Source: Legionella_C sp963803545 (GTDB lineage: Bacteria; Pseudomonadota; Gammaproteobacteria; Legionellales; Legionellaceae). Taken from it: a stretch of 64,000 nt of DNA. Made by a program: the position numbers and the translations under genes. Below, piece after piece: positions 17,236 to 26,223 of this stretch (position 1 is the stretch's first letter; each line of letters starts with the position of its first letter). Where the stretch lies: positions 930,001 to 994,000 of the forward strand of contig CAWDMX010000004.1 of assembly GCA_963803545.1 (NCBI GenBank). The letters run 5' to 3'. The notes beneath the pieces were generated by a model. It was not told where the DNA came from, ran no database searches, and saw only the letters and a program-made list of their open reading frames with translations.

Positions 17236-18302
17236 GCATTGCCCTTCTTGCCACAGGCAATGAAATAGTGTGCGGCGATACCCTTAACACCAACGGTCAA
17301 TTTATTGCTAAGGCGCTGCATTTTGAAGGCTTAGAAGTTGGCCGGCATATGGCTTGCAGCGATAGAGAGACGGATATCATTCAATGCCTTGAGGTCTTAA
17401 GCACAACACACGATATTATCATTATTACTGGCGGGCTTGGACCCACCTCTGATGACCGAACGCGCTTTGCTTTGGCTAAATTTTTGCAACAACCCTTAGT
17501 GGAGTTTCCAGAAGCGGTTGCTTTTTTAGAGCAGTGGATGAACGGACGTGGGCTCAATGCCGGGAACCATCAACAATGTCTATTTCCGCCGGCAAGCGTT
17601 TTATTGGCTAATCCTTTGGGCACGGCAATGGGCAGCTATCATCAAGGGGAACATTTAATTCTGATGCTACCCGGACCACCCCGTGAATGCCTGCCGATGG
17701 TAACGAATTACGTAGTACCGCTTTTAAGCAGCACCGTGCATCGACATGAGCAGATTATAAAATGGCGTTTATTTGGCGTATCGGAAAGCGAAATTGCTGA
17801 GCGCCTTGAAGCGGCTCTAGTCGGTTTAACCTGTGAAACGGGTTATCGATTGGAAACGCCGTACCTCGAATTCAAAGTACAAGCTCGAGTCGCGGCGCTT
17901 CCCGCCATTAAAGCTATAATCGACCCCATAGTGCGCGAATATATCATTGCAAGCCCTGAACAAAAAGCTTCTGAATTATTGCTTGAACGAGTCGTTACGC
18001 ATCAAATTAGGCTGTCTATTGAGGATGAAATTAGCGGGGGAATTTTAGAAACTTTATTAAGAAAACCCGAAAATTCCCACTTAATTAATTTTCACAACGC
18101 TGCCAACCATCATTTTCACCTAGAAGGTTTAGACGCTTATTGGCGTCAACAAGAAAAAGGCCTGACTCATTTTACAATGACTTATAACAATAAAAAATAC
18201 GAGTCCCACCGGCTTATGTACCGCAGTGCTACTATTGTCTACGCCGCGGCTGAGTTGGTCTGTCACAGAATTAATAATTTCCTTGATACGGATGCCGATT
18301 GA
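17232..18302 (+). CDS. CinA-like protein: MoCF-like N-terminal domain plus degenerate PncC domain
   Basis: 356 residues. The N-terminal ~170 residues are the CinA/COG1058 nucleotide-binding (molybdopterin-binding-like) fold: LLATGNEIVCGDTLNTNG, IIITGGLGPTSDD and LMLPGPPREC. A central region follows (residues ~170-250), and the C-terminal part looks like a decayed PncC domain: RLSIEDEISGGILETLL aligns with ILATAESCTGGLIASQL of pncC, but the ESCTGG core has become DEISGG. The amidase activity is therefore probably lost; ADP-ribose-type pyrophosphatase activity of the N-terminal domain may remain. Last gene of the overlapping run; its stop is at 18302. Confidence 0.82.
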   Translation: MSIALLATGNEIVCGDTLNTNGQFIAKALHFEGLEVGRHMACSDRETDIIQCLEVLSTTHDIIIITGGLGPTSDDRTRFALAKFLQQPLVEFPEAVAFLEQWMNGRGLNAGNHQQCLFPPASVLLANPLGTAMGSYHQGEHLILMLPGPPRECLPMVTNYVVPLLSSTVHRHEQIIKWRLFGVSESEIAERLEAALVGLTCETGYRLETPYLEFKVQARVAALPAIKAIIDPIVREYIIASPEQKASELLLERVVTHQIRLSIEDEISGGILETLLRKPENSHLINFHNAANHHFHLEGLDAYWRQQEKGLTHFTMTYNNKKYESHRLMYRSATIVYAAAELVCHRINNFLDTDAD

Positions 18303-18357
18303 TTTACCTTTTGATTCGATCTATAACTGATCCACAAAAATATTAGGAGCTTAAACA

Positions 18358-19434
18358 ATGATCGCTATTGATGGCTTAAAGCCAACCAGCGCCCCCAAGG
18401 TAGGCCAAAAAGATTTCTTAGACGACGCTCTGCATTACGGATTTGGTGATATTCATTTCAAAGTTGACCGGGAAACCGGTATGAAAGCAATTATTGCGAT
18501 TCATAACACCAAATTAGGACCGGCCTTAGGCGGCTGCCGTTTTATTGAATACGCCACTACAGAAAATGCCCTGTGCGATGCCTTGCGTTTAGCCAAAGGA
18601 ATGAGTTTTAAAGCGGCTTCCGTGAATTTGCCTTTAGGGGGTGGTAAGTCCGTTATTATAAAACCCGAAGGCCCCTTTGATAGAGAAGCCTATTTCCATG
18701 CTTTCGGTCGATTTGTGGAAGAGTTAAATGGACGCTATATCACCGCGCTAGACAGCGGAACGGTGCTCGCAGATATGGATATAATTCACCAGCACACCAA
18801 GCATGTAGCCAGTTTATCGAAAGACAATGGCGATCCTTCACCATTTACCGCTAAAGGAGTGTTCGTAGGCATACAAGCCGCAGTCGCGTTTCGATTAAAA
18901 CGGGATAATTTACGTGGAGTTCATGTGGCGATTCAAGGATTAGGCCATGTTGGAATGCTCACCGCAAAATTGCTGCACGAAGCCGGCGCGGTCTTAACCG
19001 TTGCCGATATATGTTCCGATAAAGAACAACAGGCGGTTTCGTTATTTGGCGCAAAGGTTGTTGCGAGCGCCTCCATCCATAAGGTACCCTGCGATGTTTT
19101 TTCACCCTGCGCTTTGGGGGCTGTAATTAACGATACGACCATCCAAGAGTTGCAAACATCGATCGTCGCCGGGGCCGCCAATAATCAGCTCGCTCACACC
19201 TATCACGGTAAATTGTTGCACGATAAATCCATCAGCTACGCAACAGACTATATTATCAATGCCGGCGGATTAATATACGCGGCAAGTAAATACCTTCATA
19301 CATCTGAACAAAAAGTACACCAACAAATTGAAGGGATTGGTCACGCTTTAACTGAAATATTTGTCCGTGCACAACGCGAAAATAAACCAGCTAATGCAAT
19401 TGCGGATACTTTGGCTGAGGAAAAATTACAATAA
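18358..19434 (+). CDS. Leucine (Glu/Leu/Phe/Val) dehydrogenase
   Basis: NAD-dependent oxidative deamination of branched-chain amino acids. 358 residues. Substrate domain: LGPALGGCRFIEY, AKGMSFKAASVNLPLGGGKS with the catalytic/binding Lys residues. Rossmann domain: IQGLGHVGMLTAKLLHEAG. The C-terminal segment ATDYIINAGGLIYAA is typical. AGGAGCTTAAACA before the ATG is a good SD. It follows the mutS-cinA run after 55 nt and precedes an O-methyltransferase and two tyrosine-catabolism genes, forming an amino-acid degradation neighbourhood. Leu versus Val or Phe preference cannot be read from the sequence. Confidence 0.92.
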   Translation: MIAIDGLKPTSAPKVGQKDFLDDALHYGFGDIHFKVDRETGMKAIIAIHNTKLGPALGGCRFIEYATTENALCDALRLAKGMSFKAASVNLPLGGGKSVIIKPEGPFDREAYFHAFGRFVEELNGRYITALDSGTVLADMDIIHQHTKHVASLSKDNGDPSPFTAKGVFVGIQAAVAFRLKRDNLRGVHVAIQGLGHVGMLTAKLLHEAGAVLTVADICSDKEQQAVSLFGAKVVASASIHKVPCDVFSPCALGAVINDTTIQELQTSIVAGAANNQLAHTYHGKLLHDKSISYATDYIINAGGLIYAASKYLHTSEQKVHQQIEGIGHALTEIFVRAQRENKPANAIADTLAEEKLQ

Positions 19435-19437
19435 ATC

Positions 19438-20115
19438 ATGAAGCAAATTTCGATAACTCCAGAACTGCATGAATATACTTTAAATATTGGGCTACGCGAG
19501 CACCCTGTTTTGCAAGCACTGGGCGCACAAACCTCAACAATGATGCTCGCAGCGATGCAAACAGCGCCCGAACAAGCGCAGTTTATGCAGTTTTTACTGC
19601 AAGCCATAAACGCAAAAAATGTATTAGAAGTAGGTACATTCACTGGTTACAGCACCCTAGCTATGGCTCTAGCCCTTCCTGCGGACGGAAAAGTAATAAC
19701 CTGCGACATCAACACCGAGTGGACGGCTGTAGCGCAGCCTTTCTGGCAGGAGGCGGGCATGCAAGCCAAAATTGATCTGCGTATAGCTCCGGCCTTAGCC
19801 ACCTTAAATGCCCTAATTGCCGAAGGTTTCAGAGGGTATTTTGATTTTATTTTCATTGATGCGGATAAAACAAATTACGTACAATACTACGAGCAGGCGC
19901 TCCAGCTAATCAGCCCTCAAGGAATTATCGCTATTGATAATGTGCTTTGGCGTGGCGCGGTTATAGATGCTACCGATACCAGCGCTCAAACCCGGGAAAT
20001 TCGCCGCATCAACGCGCTAATCCGTACCGATGAACGCGTTGATGTTAGTCTGCTTGCAATTGGCGATGGTTTGTTTTTAGTAAAGCCCAAACGTGAGAAT
20101 ACTCGCACCCAATAA
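19438..20115 (+). CDS. SAM-dependent O-methyltransferase (caffeoyl-CoA OMT-like)
   Basis: Class I methyltransferase, 225 residues, of the COG4122 / caffeoyl-CoA O-methyltransferase type, which is metal dependent and acts on catechol-like hydroxyls. SAM motif VLEVGTFTGYSTLAMAL near residue 61, then VITCDINTEW, the metal-binding FIFIDADKTNYVQYYEQAL near residue 139, and IIAIDNVLWRGAVID. It starts 3 nt after the leucine dehydrogenase stop, so the two are surely co-transcribed. The substrate is unknown; the neighbouring tyrosine pathway genes make an aromatic compound plausible but unproven. Confidence 0.9.
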   Translation: MKQISITPELHEYTLNIGLREHPVLQALGAQTSTMMLAAMQTAPEQAQFMQFLLQAINAKNVLEVGTFTGYSTLAMALALPADGKVITCDINTEWTAVAQPFWQEAGMQAKIDLRIAPALATLNALIAEGFRGYFDFIFIDADKTNYVQYYEQALQLISPQGIIAIDNVLWRGAVIDATDTSAQTREIRRINALIRTDERVDVSLLAIGDGLFLVKPKRENTRTQ

Positions 20116-20153
20116 ACAACGCGTACAAGCGTACCTATTAAAAGGATTTAATA

Positions 20154-21209
20154 ATGGTTAATACAAGAGACGCTAACCCCTGTGGTCTCGATGGCTTTGC
20201 CTTTCTCGAGTTTTCAGCACCGGATTCAAAGCTATTACGCCAGCAATTTTTAAAAATGGGTTTTCATAAAAGCGCCCAACATTGTCATCAAGATATTGAT
20301 AGCTACAGCCAAGGGTCCATTCAGTTTATCGTCAATAATACTCAAAACTCCCAAGCAGAAAGACATGCGCTAAACCATGGTGCTGGAGCTTGTGCTATGG
20401 GCTTCAAAGTTGCCGACGCCCTCAAAGCTTATCAATACGCGTTGGCGCATGGCGCTACAGCATTTACAGACTCCGAGCACGCCAATCATGGACTATTAGC
20501 AATTGACGCAATTGGCGGCTCCGTTATTTATTTTGTCGATGCAACGAGCCAGCCATTTGAGCGCGATTGGCTAGCGGGCTTCAAAACCACTATCACAACA
20601 GACGCCAGTCTTACCTACATCGACCATTTAACCCATAATGTTTTTCGTGGAAACATGGATAAATGGGCAAAATTTTACGCGGATATTTTCAATTTCAGCG
20701 AAATTCGGTTTTTTAATATTGTTGGTAAAATGACGGGGTTGATTAGTCGCGCCCTAGGTAGTCCTTGCGGAAAAATCAAGATTCCCCTTAATGAATCTAA
20801 AGACGATACCTCACAAATTGAGGAGTTTTTACAACAATACCAGGGCGAGGGCATTCAACATATCGCCTTACATACCGAAAATATTTACCAAGCCGTGAGC
20901 CGTTTACGCGATAATGGAGTTTTGTTTTTAGAAATTCCCGATGCCTATTACGACATGATAATCACCCGCATCCCATGGCATAAAGAGCCTTTGCAGCAAC
21001 TTCAACAGCACCGTATTCTTATTGACGGCGAACACGACTCCACGTCGGGCTTACTTTTACAAATATTTACGCAAAACGTATTTGGACCTGTATTTTTTGA
21101 AATTATTCAACGCCAGGGTAGTCAAGGCTTTGGTGAAGGGAACTTTCAAGCCTTATTTGAAGCGATTGAGAGAGAGCAAGTGAAGCGAGGGTTTTTAACA
21201 GACAATTAA
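20154..21209 (+). CDS. hpd: 4-hydroxyphenylpyruvate dioxygenase (legiolysin-type)
   Basis: Fe(II) dioxygenase turning 4-hydroxyphenylpyruvate into homogentisate, second step of tyrosine degradation and the precursor step of pyomelanin. 351 residues. Metal ligands can be seen: His in YIDHLTHNVFRGNMDKW (residue ~163), His in GIQHIALHTENIY (residue ~241), Glu in FFEIIQRQGSQGFGEGNFQ (residue ~321). The C-terminal GEGNFQALFEAIEREQ is diagnostic. SD AAGGA upstream. In Legionella this enzyme (Lly) causes browning and haemolysis-like activity. Homogentisate dioxygenase and fumarylacetoacetase are not in the window. Confidence 0.95.
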   Translation: MVNTRDANPCGLDGFAFLEFSAPDSKLLRQQFLKMGFHKSAQHCHQDIDSYSQGSIQFIVNNTQNSQAERHALNHGAGACAMGFKVADALKAYQYALAHGATAFTDSEHANHGLLAIDAIGGSVIYFVDATSQPFERDWLAGFKTTITTDASLTYIDHLTHNVFRGNMDKWAKFYADIFNFSEIRFFNIVGKMTGLISRALGSPCGKIKIPLNESKDDTSQIEEFLQQYQGEGIQHIALHTENIYQAVSRLRDNGVLFLEIPDAYYDMIITRIPWHKEPLQQLQQHRILIDGEHDSTSGLLLQIFTQNVFGPVFFEIIQRQGSQGFGEGNFQALFEAIEREQVKRGFLTDN

Positions 21210-21224
21210 TACGGAGCAATTCCT

Positions 21225-21854
21225 ATGCTTTTATACGATTACTACCGCTCCACCGCCAGTTACCGTGTTCGGATTGCGCTTGCAATAAAAAAATGCAGTT
21301 ACACCTGCTTGCCTGTACATTTGCTTAATAATGGTGGTGAGCAGCATCAGCTTGAGTACGCACGCATCAATCCTATGCACCTACTACCAACATTGGATGA
21401 GAATGGCCGAATTATTACTCAGTCACTTGCCATTATCGAATATTTAAATGAAATAAATCCCGACCCACCGTTGTTGCCAACAACACCCTATGCGCGCGCA
21501 AAAGTTCGAAGCATTGCATTAAATATTGCCTGCGACGTGCATCCTCTTAATAATTTAAGGATACAAAAACGACTGCGCACTCAATTTAATGCCTCTGAGG
21601 ATGAAATAACTCATTGGATGCATCACTGGTTTTTACAAGGTTTTACAGCGCTTGAACAAATGGTGGAGCTGTCTAAAAGTGAATCAAAGTCCGTGTGTTA
21701 CGGTAATGAGGTAACGCTTGCTGACATTTGTTTAATTCCACAAGTTTACAGTGCTAAACGATTTAATTTTCCACTTCAAAAATACCCTAAAGTGATGGAA
21801 ATTTACGACTACTGCATTGATTTACCGGCGTTCAAGTCTGCAGCACCCGAATAA
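21225..21854 (+). CDS. maiA: Maleylacetoacetate isomerase
   Basis: Zeta-class glutathione transferase that isomerises maleylacetoacetate to fumarylacetoacetate in tyrosine degradation. 209 residues. N-terminal thioredoxin-like domain with the active-site stretch YYRSTASYRVRIALAIK, the cis-Pro segment NPMHLLPTLDENG and QSLAIIEYLNEINPDPPLLP; then the helical domain with ACDVHPLNNLRIQKRL, specific for MaiA. It lies 15 nt after HPPD, so it belongs to the same unit. ORF length and motifs are complete. Confidence 0.92.
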   Translation: MLLYDYYRSTASYRVRIALAIKKCSYTCLPVHLLNNGGEQHQLEYARINPMHLLPTLDENGRIITQSLAIIEYLNEINPDPPLLPTTPYARAKVRSIALNIACDVHPLNNLRIQKRLRTQFNASEDEITHWMHHWFLQGFTALEQMVELSKSESKSVCYGNEVTLADICLIPQVYSAKRFNFPLQKYPKVMEIYDYCIDLPAFKSAAPE

Positions 21855-21954
21855 TTTTACTGTCGTGCCTGTCGCATTTACGGCAGTTGTTTAATATTAA
21901 TTAAAACTTCAGGTTTCTTAAAAATTTGTCCCTTTTTGCCTCAGCGGAGACACC

Positions 21955-23295
21955 ATGGAAAATACGCAACAAGAACGCAACATTTATAACGATTATACGC
22001 AACAGACGTCTCAAGAATCGAGCTATTCTTTTTCAAACCCGAATGCCGTACCTAGCACAAGGCTGCACCCGGTTCCGCCCTCTTTTTTAACTAATCAAGC
22101 TCAAGTGAGTTTACCTAAACTGCATTTCCTAGCGCCCGAGAATCCAGCGCATTACCTGCGCGCATGCGCCTTATTAATTTTACTGAAAGACCCCCGCAAT
22201 CAGCGCGCACGTGAATCGGAATTGGCGGCTTTACTAGGCCTGACAGAGCCCAAAATTAGCACTTTAAATTATTTTATAGTATCCGGTTGCCAAAATCCTT
22301 GCTCGGTCGCCACTTTGATGACTGTTCTACTGCTGAACGCTCGTTACGATGGAACGTTTATTGATAAGCACATCAATTATTTTCGCCAGTTTATAGAACC
22401 CAACCTCTATTGCTTAAAGGCTCGTAAACCTCAGCCTCACAGGGATACAACCGACCGCCATGACGCGCAAGAGTTCGCCTACTCTACGCAATATCTGTTT
22501 AGAGCCATTGAGCAAGATGCACAAAACTGCGATTTTAAGAGTTCCTCGCCAAGCCCTGTAAGTACCGATTTTTCAAGTTTTACACCCAGTCCTATACGTA
22601 CGGATTTTTCTAAATTTACATCAAGCCCAACAAGCACCGATTTTTCTAAATTTACACCAAGCCCAATAAGAAGCGACTTTTCAAGTTTTACGCTCTATCC
22701 TCAAAGTCAGTATTTTTTCGAAAAAATTCCCAGTCCAGATAATCCTTGGGGATTCCCAAAAGATGACTCAAACACAAGAGGACTTTCAATCAATCCAACA
22801 AATGCATGGGAATCGCGTCCCTTCAACACCCTCAACAATAAACACATTCCTTTTCAGGAGCACGCCGGCTTTGGCAAGCAAGGAACTTTTCAGCAGCCAC
22901 GTCTCGGCCCTTCTGAAAGTGCTCGACCTAACAAGATAGTTTTTCATACTCCATTTGAGATACCAAACGCGCAAAAAACCCATGACGTTGGCAACAAAGA
23001 GCGAACCGGTCCATTATCAAAACCCATGGCATCTTTTCTTTTTTTCCCAAAAAACCGCAGCAATAAGGCTACTCAAGACTCTGCATTAACCGTTTTAAAC
23101 GCGGACTCTCTGTCAGAAAACCCTAAGGCTTCCACTATTTCCACTCCCGATTTTGACGATTTTCTCAAAGATTTTAAACCTCGAAAATCGGATGATGCCT
23201 CGGCCTTCGCATCACCCTCTAGTTTTTTTTCTCCTCTTACTCCACTAAATATCAGCCCACTCACGCTCCCCGAAAGTTCTTTTTTTAAATGGTGA
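21955..23295 (+). CDS. Orphan protein with 13-residue repeats; faint ubiquitin-protease-like boxes
   Basis: 446 residues, no signal peptide or membrane segment. Residues ~50-190 look globular: PAHYLRACALLILLKD, ELAALLGLTEPKIS, then GCQNPCSVATLMTVLLLN (Cys116) and RHDAQEFAYSTQYLFRAIEQ (residues 168-187). The order and spacing of NxC...L and DAQEF resemble the Cys box and QQD box of USP-type deubiquitinases, but I find no His box, so this is speculative. Residues ~197-248 hold about four 13-residue repeats of the form SPSPxxTDFSxFT. The rest is Ser/Phe/Pro/Asn-rich and disordered. Candidate secreted effector. Confidence 0.7.
   Translation: MENTQQERNIYNDYTQQTSQESSYSFSNPNAVPSTRLHPVPPSFLTNQAQVSLPKLHFLAPENPAHYLRACALLILLKDPRNQRARESELAALLGLTEPKISTLNYFIVSGCQNPCSVATLMTVLLLNARYDGTFIDKHINYFRQFIEPNLYCLKARKPQPHRDTTDRHDAQEFAYSTQYLFRAIEQDAQNCDFKSSSPSPVSTDFSSFTPSPIRTDFSKFTSSPTSTDFSKFTPSPIRSDFSSFTLYPQSQYFFEKIPSPDNPWGFPKDDSNTRGLSINPTNAWESRPFNTLNNKHIPFQEHAGFGKQGTFQQPRLGPSESARPNKIVFHTPFEIPNAQKTHDVGNKERTGPLSKPMASFLFFPKNRSNKATQDSALTVLNADSLSENPKASTISTPDFDDFLKDFKPRKSDDASAFASPSSFFSPLTPLNISPLTLPESSFFKW
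22543..22695 (+). repeat. Four tandem ~39-bp coding repeats
   Basis: Units encode SPSPVSTDFSSFT, then variants with IRTDFSKFT, TSTDFSKFT and IRSDFSSFT. DNA units are similar but not identical (for example TCCTATACGTACGGATTTTT versus CCCAATAAGAAGCGACTTTT), so the array is not brand new. Confidence 0.8.
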
Positions 23296-23440
23296 TGCTT
23301 AATAATGAATCCATGCGTAGCATGAAGCTATCTACACCACAGGCTCCCCTGCAGGACTCTAAAGCTTGTACTGAGCAATCCCTTTTTATCTTGCTCAATA
23401 CTCTGTACACTAATTTTTTTTACTTCCTGTGAACTATTCC

Positions 23441-24616
23441 ATGGCTAAAAAGGACAGCTTTTATAATTTAGAGACACTCGGAGGAATTTTATTATTTCTT
23501 GCGGCAGTTTTGGCTATTATTATTGCCAATTCACCCTATCGCCAAATATACGATCAGCTGTTAAATACCATCGGCAGCATGGGGGTTGGTTCTTTAACCA
23601 TTAAAAAGCCCTTAACCCTCTGGATTAATGATGGATTAATGGCGGTTTATTTTTTGCTGATTGGCCTTGAAATAAAAAAAGAAATTCAAACTGGTGTTTT
23701 GAGTAATAAGAAAAATCTCATTGTTCCTATTGTTACCGCCTTAAGCGGTTTACTTATCCCGGCGCTTATTTTTGGTTACTTCAATGCCCATAATGCAACC
23801 TATTTACAAGGTTGGGCTATCCCAACGGCGACCGATATTGCCTTTACTTTAGGAATTGTGTCTTTATTGGGATCTCGCGTGCCGCTATCGCTTAAGATCT
23901 TATTAACCGCAATCGCAATCTTTGATGATATTGCGGCAATTGCGATTATTGCTTTATTTTATACCAAGCAGCTTTCTTTAATCTCCCTATCCTTAGCTCT
24001 TTTATGCACCTTAATTTTAATAGGCCTTAATTATTTCAAATGCCGCCGACTTTCGTTGTATATGGTTATAGGTGTAATTTTATGGATTGCGGTTCTAAAA
24101 TCCGGCGTGCATGCAACGCTTGCGGGTATTGTTATTGCTCTGACTATTCCCAACGATACCAATAATTCCATGCTTTCGCGTCTTGAAGACGGACTGCACC
24201 CGTGGATAGTATTTTTAATTCTCCCAGTATTTGCGTTTGCTAACGCTGGGGTCACTTTTATCGGATTTGATAGCTCCATGCTTTTTCATCCCATAGTTTT
24301 AGGGATTGGACTGGGGTTATTTATTGGTAAACAAACAGGTATATTTTTATCTTTAGGCTATTTTGTAACTTATAAAGGATTTTTAAAAGCAGAGCGCATC
24401 AGCTTGCAGCACGTATACGGCTTGTCTTTAATTTGCGGAGTGGGATTTACCATGAGTTTATTTATTGGTTCTCTAGCCTATCAACACACGAGTTTAAGTT
24501 TGATGCCAATGGTAAAAATTGGAGTAGTATTAGGCTCATTAGCCTCAGGAATACTTGGATTTTTAGTGTTACAAAAAGCATCCAAAAGTAAAAAAATCTT
24601 AGCTGATACTAATTAG
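23441..24616 (+). CDS. nhaA: Na+/H+ antiporter NhaA
   Basis: Electrogenic inner-membrane antiporter that exports Na+ in exchange for protons. About 391 residues, ~12 membrane segments. Key elements: GLEIKKEIQTGVLSNKK, the ion-binding Asp pair in AIFDDIAAIAIIALFYT (equivalent to Asp163/Asp164), PTATDIAFTLGI (with the Asp133-like residue), SGVHATLAGIVIAL and GIGLGLFIGKQTGIF (Lys300 region). An upstream in-frame GTG at 23429 would add MNYS. Monocistronic-looking, with a DUF2254 gene 42 nt downstream. Confidence 0.95.
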   Translation: MAKKDSFYNLETLGGILLFLAAVLAIIIANSPYRQIYDQLLNTIGSMGVGSLTIKKPLTLWINDGLMAVYFLLIGLEIKKEIQTGVLSNKKNLIVPIVTALSGLLIPALIFGYFNAHNATYLQGWAIPTATDIAFTLGIVSLLGSRVPLSLKILLTAIAIFDDIAAIAIIALFYTKQLSLISLSLALLCTLILIGLNYFKCRRLSLYMVIGVILWIAVLKSGVHATLAGIVIALTIPNDTNNSMLSRLEDGLHPWIVFLILPVFAFANAGVTFIGFDSSMLFHPIVLGIGLGLFIGKQTGIFLSLGYFVTYKGFLKAERISLQHVYGLSLICGVGFTMSLFIGSLAYQHTSLSLMPMVKIGVVLGSLASGILGFLVLQKASKSKKILADTN

Positions 24617-24658
24617 CTGGGAAGCCATTAAAATTTCCAAAATGCATAAGGATTTTAG

Positions 24659-25978
24659 ATGAAATCTAAATTATTGAATTTTTTGTCAGAGCTAAGAACA
24701 AGTTATTGGTATATTCCGTTACTTTTATCGGTGTTTTCTTTACTGCTTTCAATGCTTACTTTACGTCTTGATAATCTAATTGTATGGCATTGGCTGGAAT
24801 ACATAGGCTGGTTTCATGCCAGTAATCCTGAGGGAGCGCGGGCAATCTTATCCACTATCGCAAGTTCTATGATTTCTGTGGCCGGAGTCAGTTTTTCAAT
24901 GACCATAGTTGCGGTAGCATTTGCAGGAAGCCAGGTGGGGCCGAGGCTTACCGCAAACTTCATGCGCGATCGCATAAACCAGATCACCCTGGGTGTATTT
25001 ATTGCTACATTTTTGTATTGTCTTTTTATATTGCTAGCTTTGTTTAATGCCAATAAAAATGGGGTTGTCGAGCTTAATGGTGCTTTCATTCCGCAAATTT
25101 CGTTATTAGTCGCTGTTTTGATGAGTATTAGCAGCATTATTGTGCTAATCCATTTTTTTCACCACATCCCTGAAAGTATTAATATCTCTAATGTAATCGC
25201 GCGTGTTGCTCGTGAATTAAACCGCCAACTGAACTGCTTATTTCCGGGTAATTTAGGCGCTCAAAACGCACAGGATGTGCCTTTCTTAATTGATAATTAT
25301 AAAAAAAATACACCAATATTAGCAGCCACACAAGGTTATATTCGAATAATGGATGGAAATTCGCTATTAAAAATCGCTGAAAAAAATGATTGCGTCATTG
25401 AAATTAAAGTGAAATGCGGGGATTTTATAACCGAGCAAACCAGCTTGCTAACCGTCTACTCAAAAGAACCGTTATCAAGCTGTATTCATGAGCAGTGCAG
25501 AGCTGTATTCGCGGTGGGGGTGAAGCGCAACCAAGATCAAGACCCTCTCTTTCTTGTTGATGAACTGGTTGAAATAATTGCACGTGCTTTATCACCCGGA
25601 GTGAATGATCCTTTCACCGCAATAACCTGTATAGACTGGTTGCAAACAAGTTTAAAAATAATAGCAAGCAAAGATATGCCTTCCCGATACCGTTACTCGG
25701 ATGAGGATAAATTACGCATCATAGTTCCGCCAATTAGCTTTTCAGAGTTTTGCGATTTAATTTTTTGCCGCATCCAATCCTATGTTTGCAAAGACCGGAA
25801 CGCCTCCTTGCATTTACTAAAAATGATGAGCGCCTTACACAACAGCAAAATTAAACAAGCGTATCGCGCCATTCTAGCCACTCATGCATGCGCTCTTAAA
25901 AATGCGACGAAAGAATATTTATTGAGCGATGATTTTAAAGCCGTGTCGGATTTTTATGCCACTAATTTTCCGACCTAG
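24659..25978 (+). CDS. DUF2254-family membrane protein
   Basis: 439 residues, recognised as the DUF2254 (predicted membrane protein) family. N-terminal half with about four membrane segments: WYIPLLLSVFSLLLSML, the conserved loop GARAILSTIASSMISVAGVSF then SMTIVAVAFAGSQVGPRL, ITLGVFIATFLYCLFILLAL, and LLVAVLMSISSIIVLIHFFHHIPES. The C-terminal half is cytoplasmic, with DNSLLKIAEKNDCVIEIKV-like sequence and ALSPGVNDPFTAITCIDWL. The function is not established. It follows nhaA closely, so a shared role in ion or envelope homeostasis is possible. Confidence 0.88.
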   Translation: MKSKLLNFLSELRTSYWYIPLLLSVFSLLLSMLTLRLDNLIVWHWLEYIGWFHASNPEGARAILSTIASSMISVAGVSFSMTIVAVAFAGSQVGPRLTANFMRDRINQITLGVFIATFLYCLFILLALFNANKNGVVELNGAFIPQISLLVAVLMSISSIIVLIHFFHHIPESINISNVIARVARELNRQLNCLFPGNLGAQNAQDVPFLIDNYKKNTPILAATQGYIRIMDGNSLLKIAEKNDCVIEIKVKCGDFITEQTSLLTVYSKEPLSSCIHEQCRAVFAVGVKRNQDQDPLFLVDELVEIIARALSPGVNDPFTAITCIDWLQTSLKIIASKDMPSRYRYSDEDKLRIIVPPISFSEFCDLIFCRIQSYVCKDRNASLHLLKMMSALHNSKIKQAYRAILATHACALKNATKEYLLSDDFKAVSDFYATNFPT

Positions 25979-26223
25979 TACCTGCATTGAAAGCGTATCC
26001 TATTTTTTGTAAATACCCGCTGTTGCATGCCGCAGCTATTAATTAGCGTACCAAATATTGTTCATCCGTTTGCAAAACATAAAGGGTTTCATTAAATTCG
26101 CCCAGGATGTACAAAAGAAGCAGTAAATACTATTTTTTACAAAAATACTTAGCAGCAACAATCGTACTGCACGAGCTTTAGATTGATACGGCGCTTACTA
26201 ACGATTCCCATTCATCTAAAGAA
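25979..26223. other. Intergenic stretch between convergent genes, no gene seen
   Basis: 245 bp between the DUF2254 gene (plus) and the secreted orphan gene (minus). No ORF with a start signal, RNA motif or strong hairpin was found. Confidence 0.5.
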
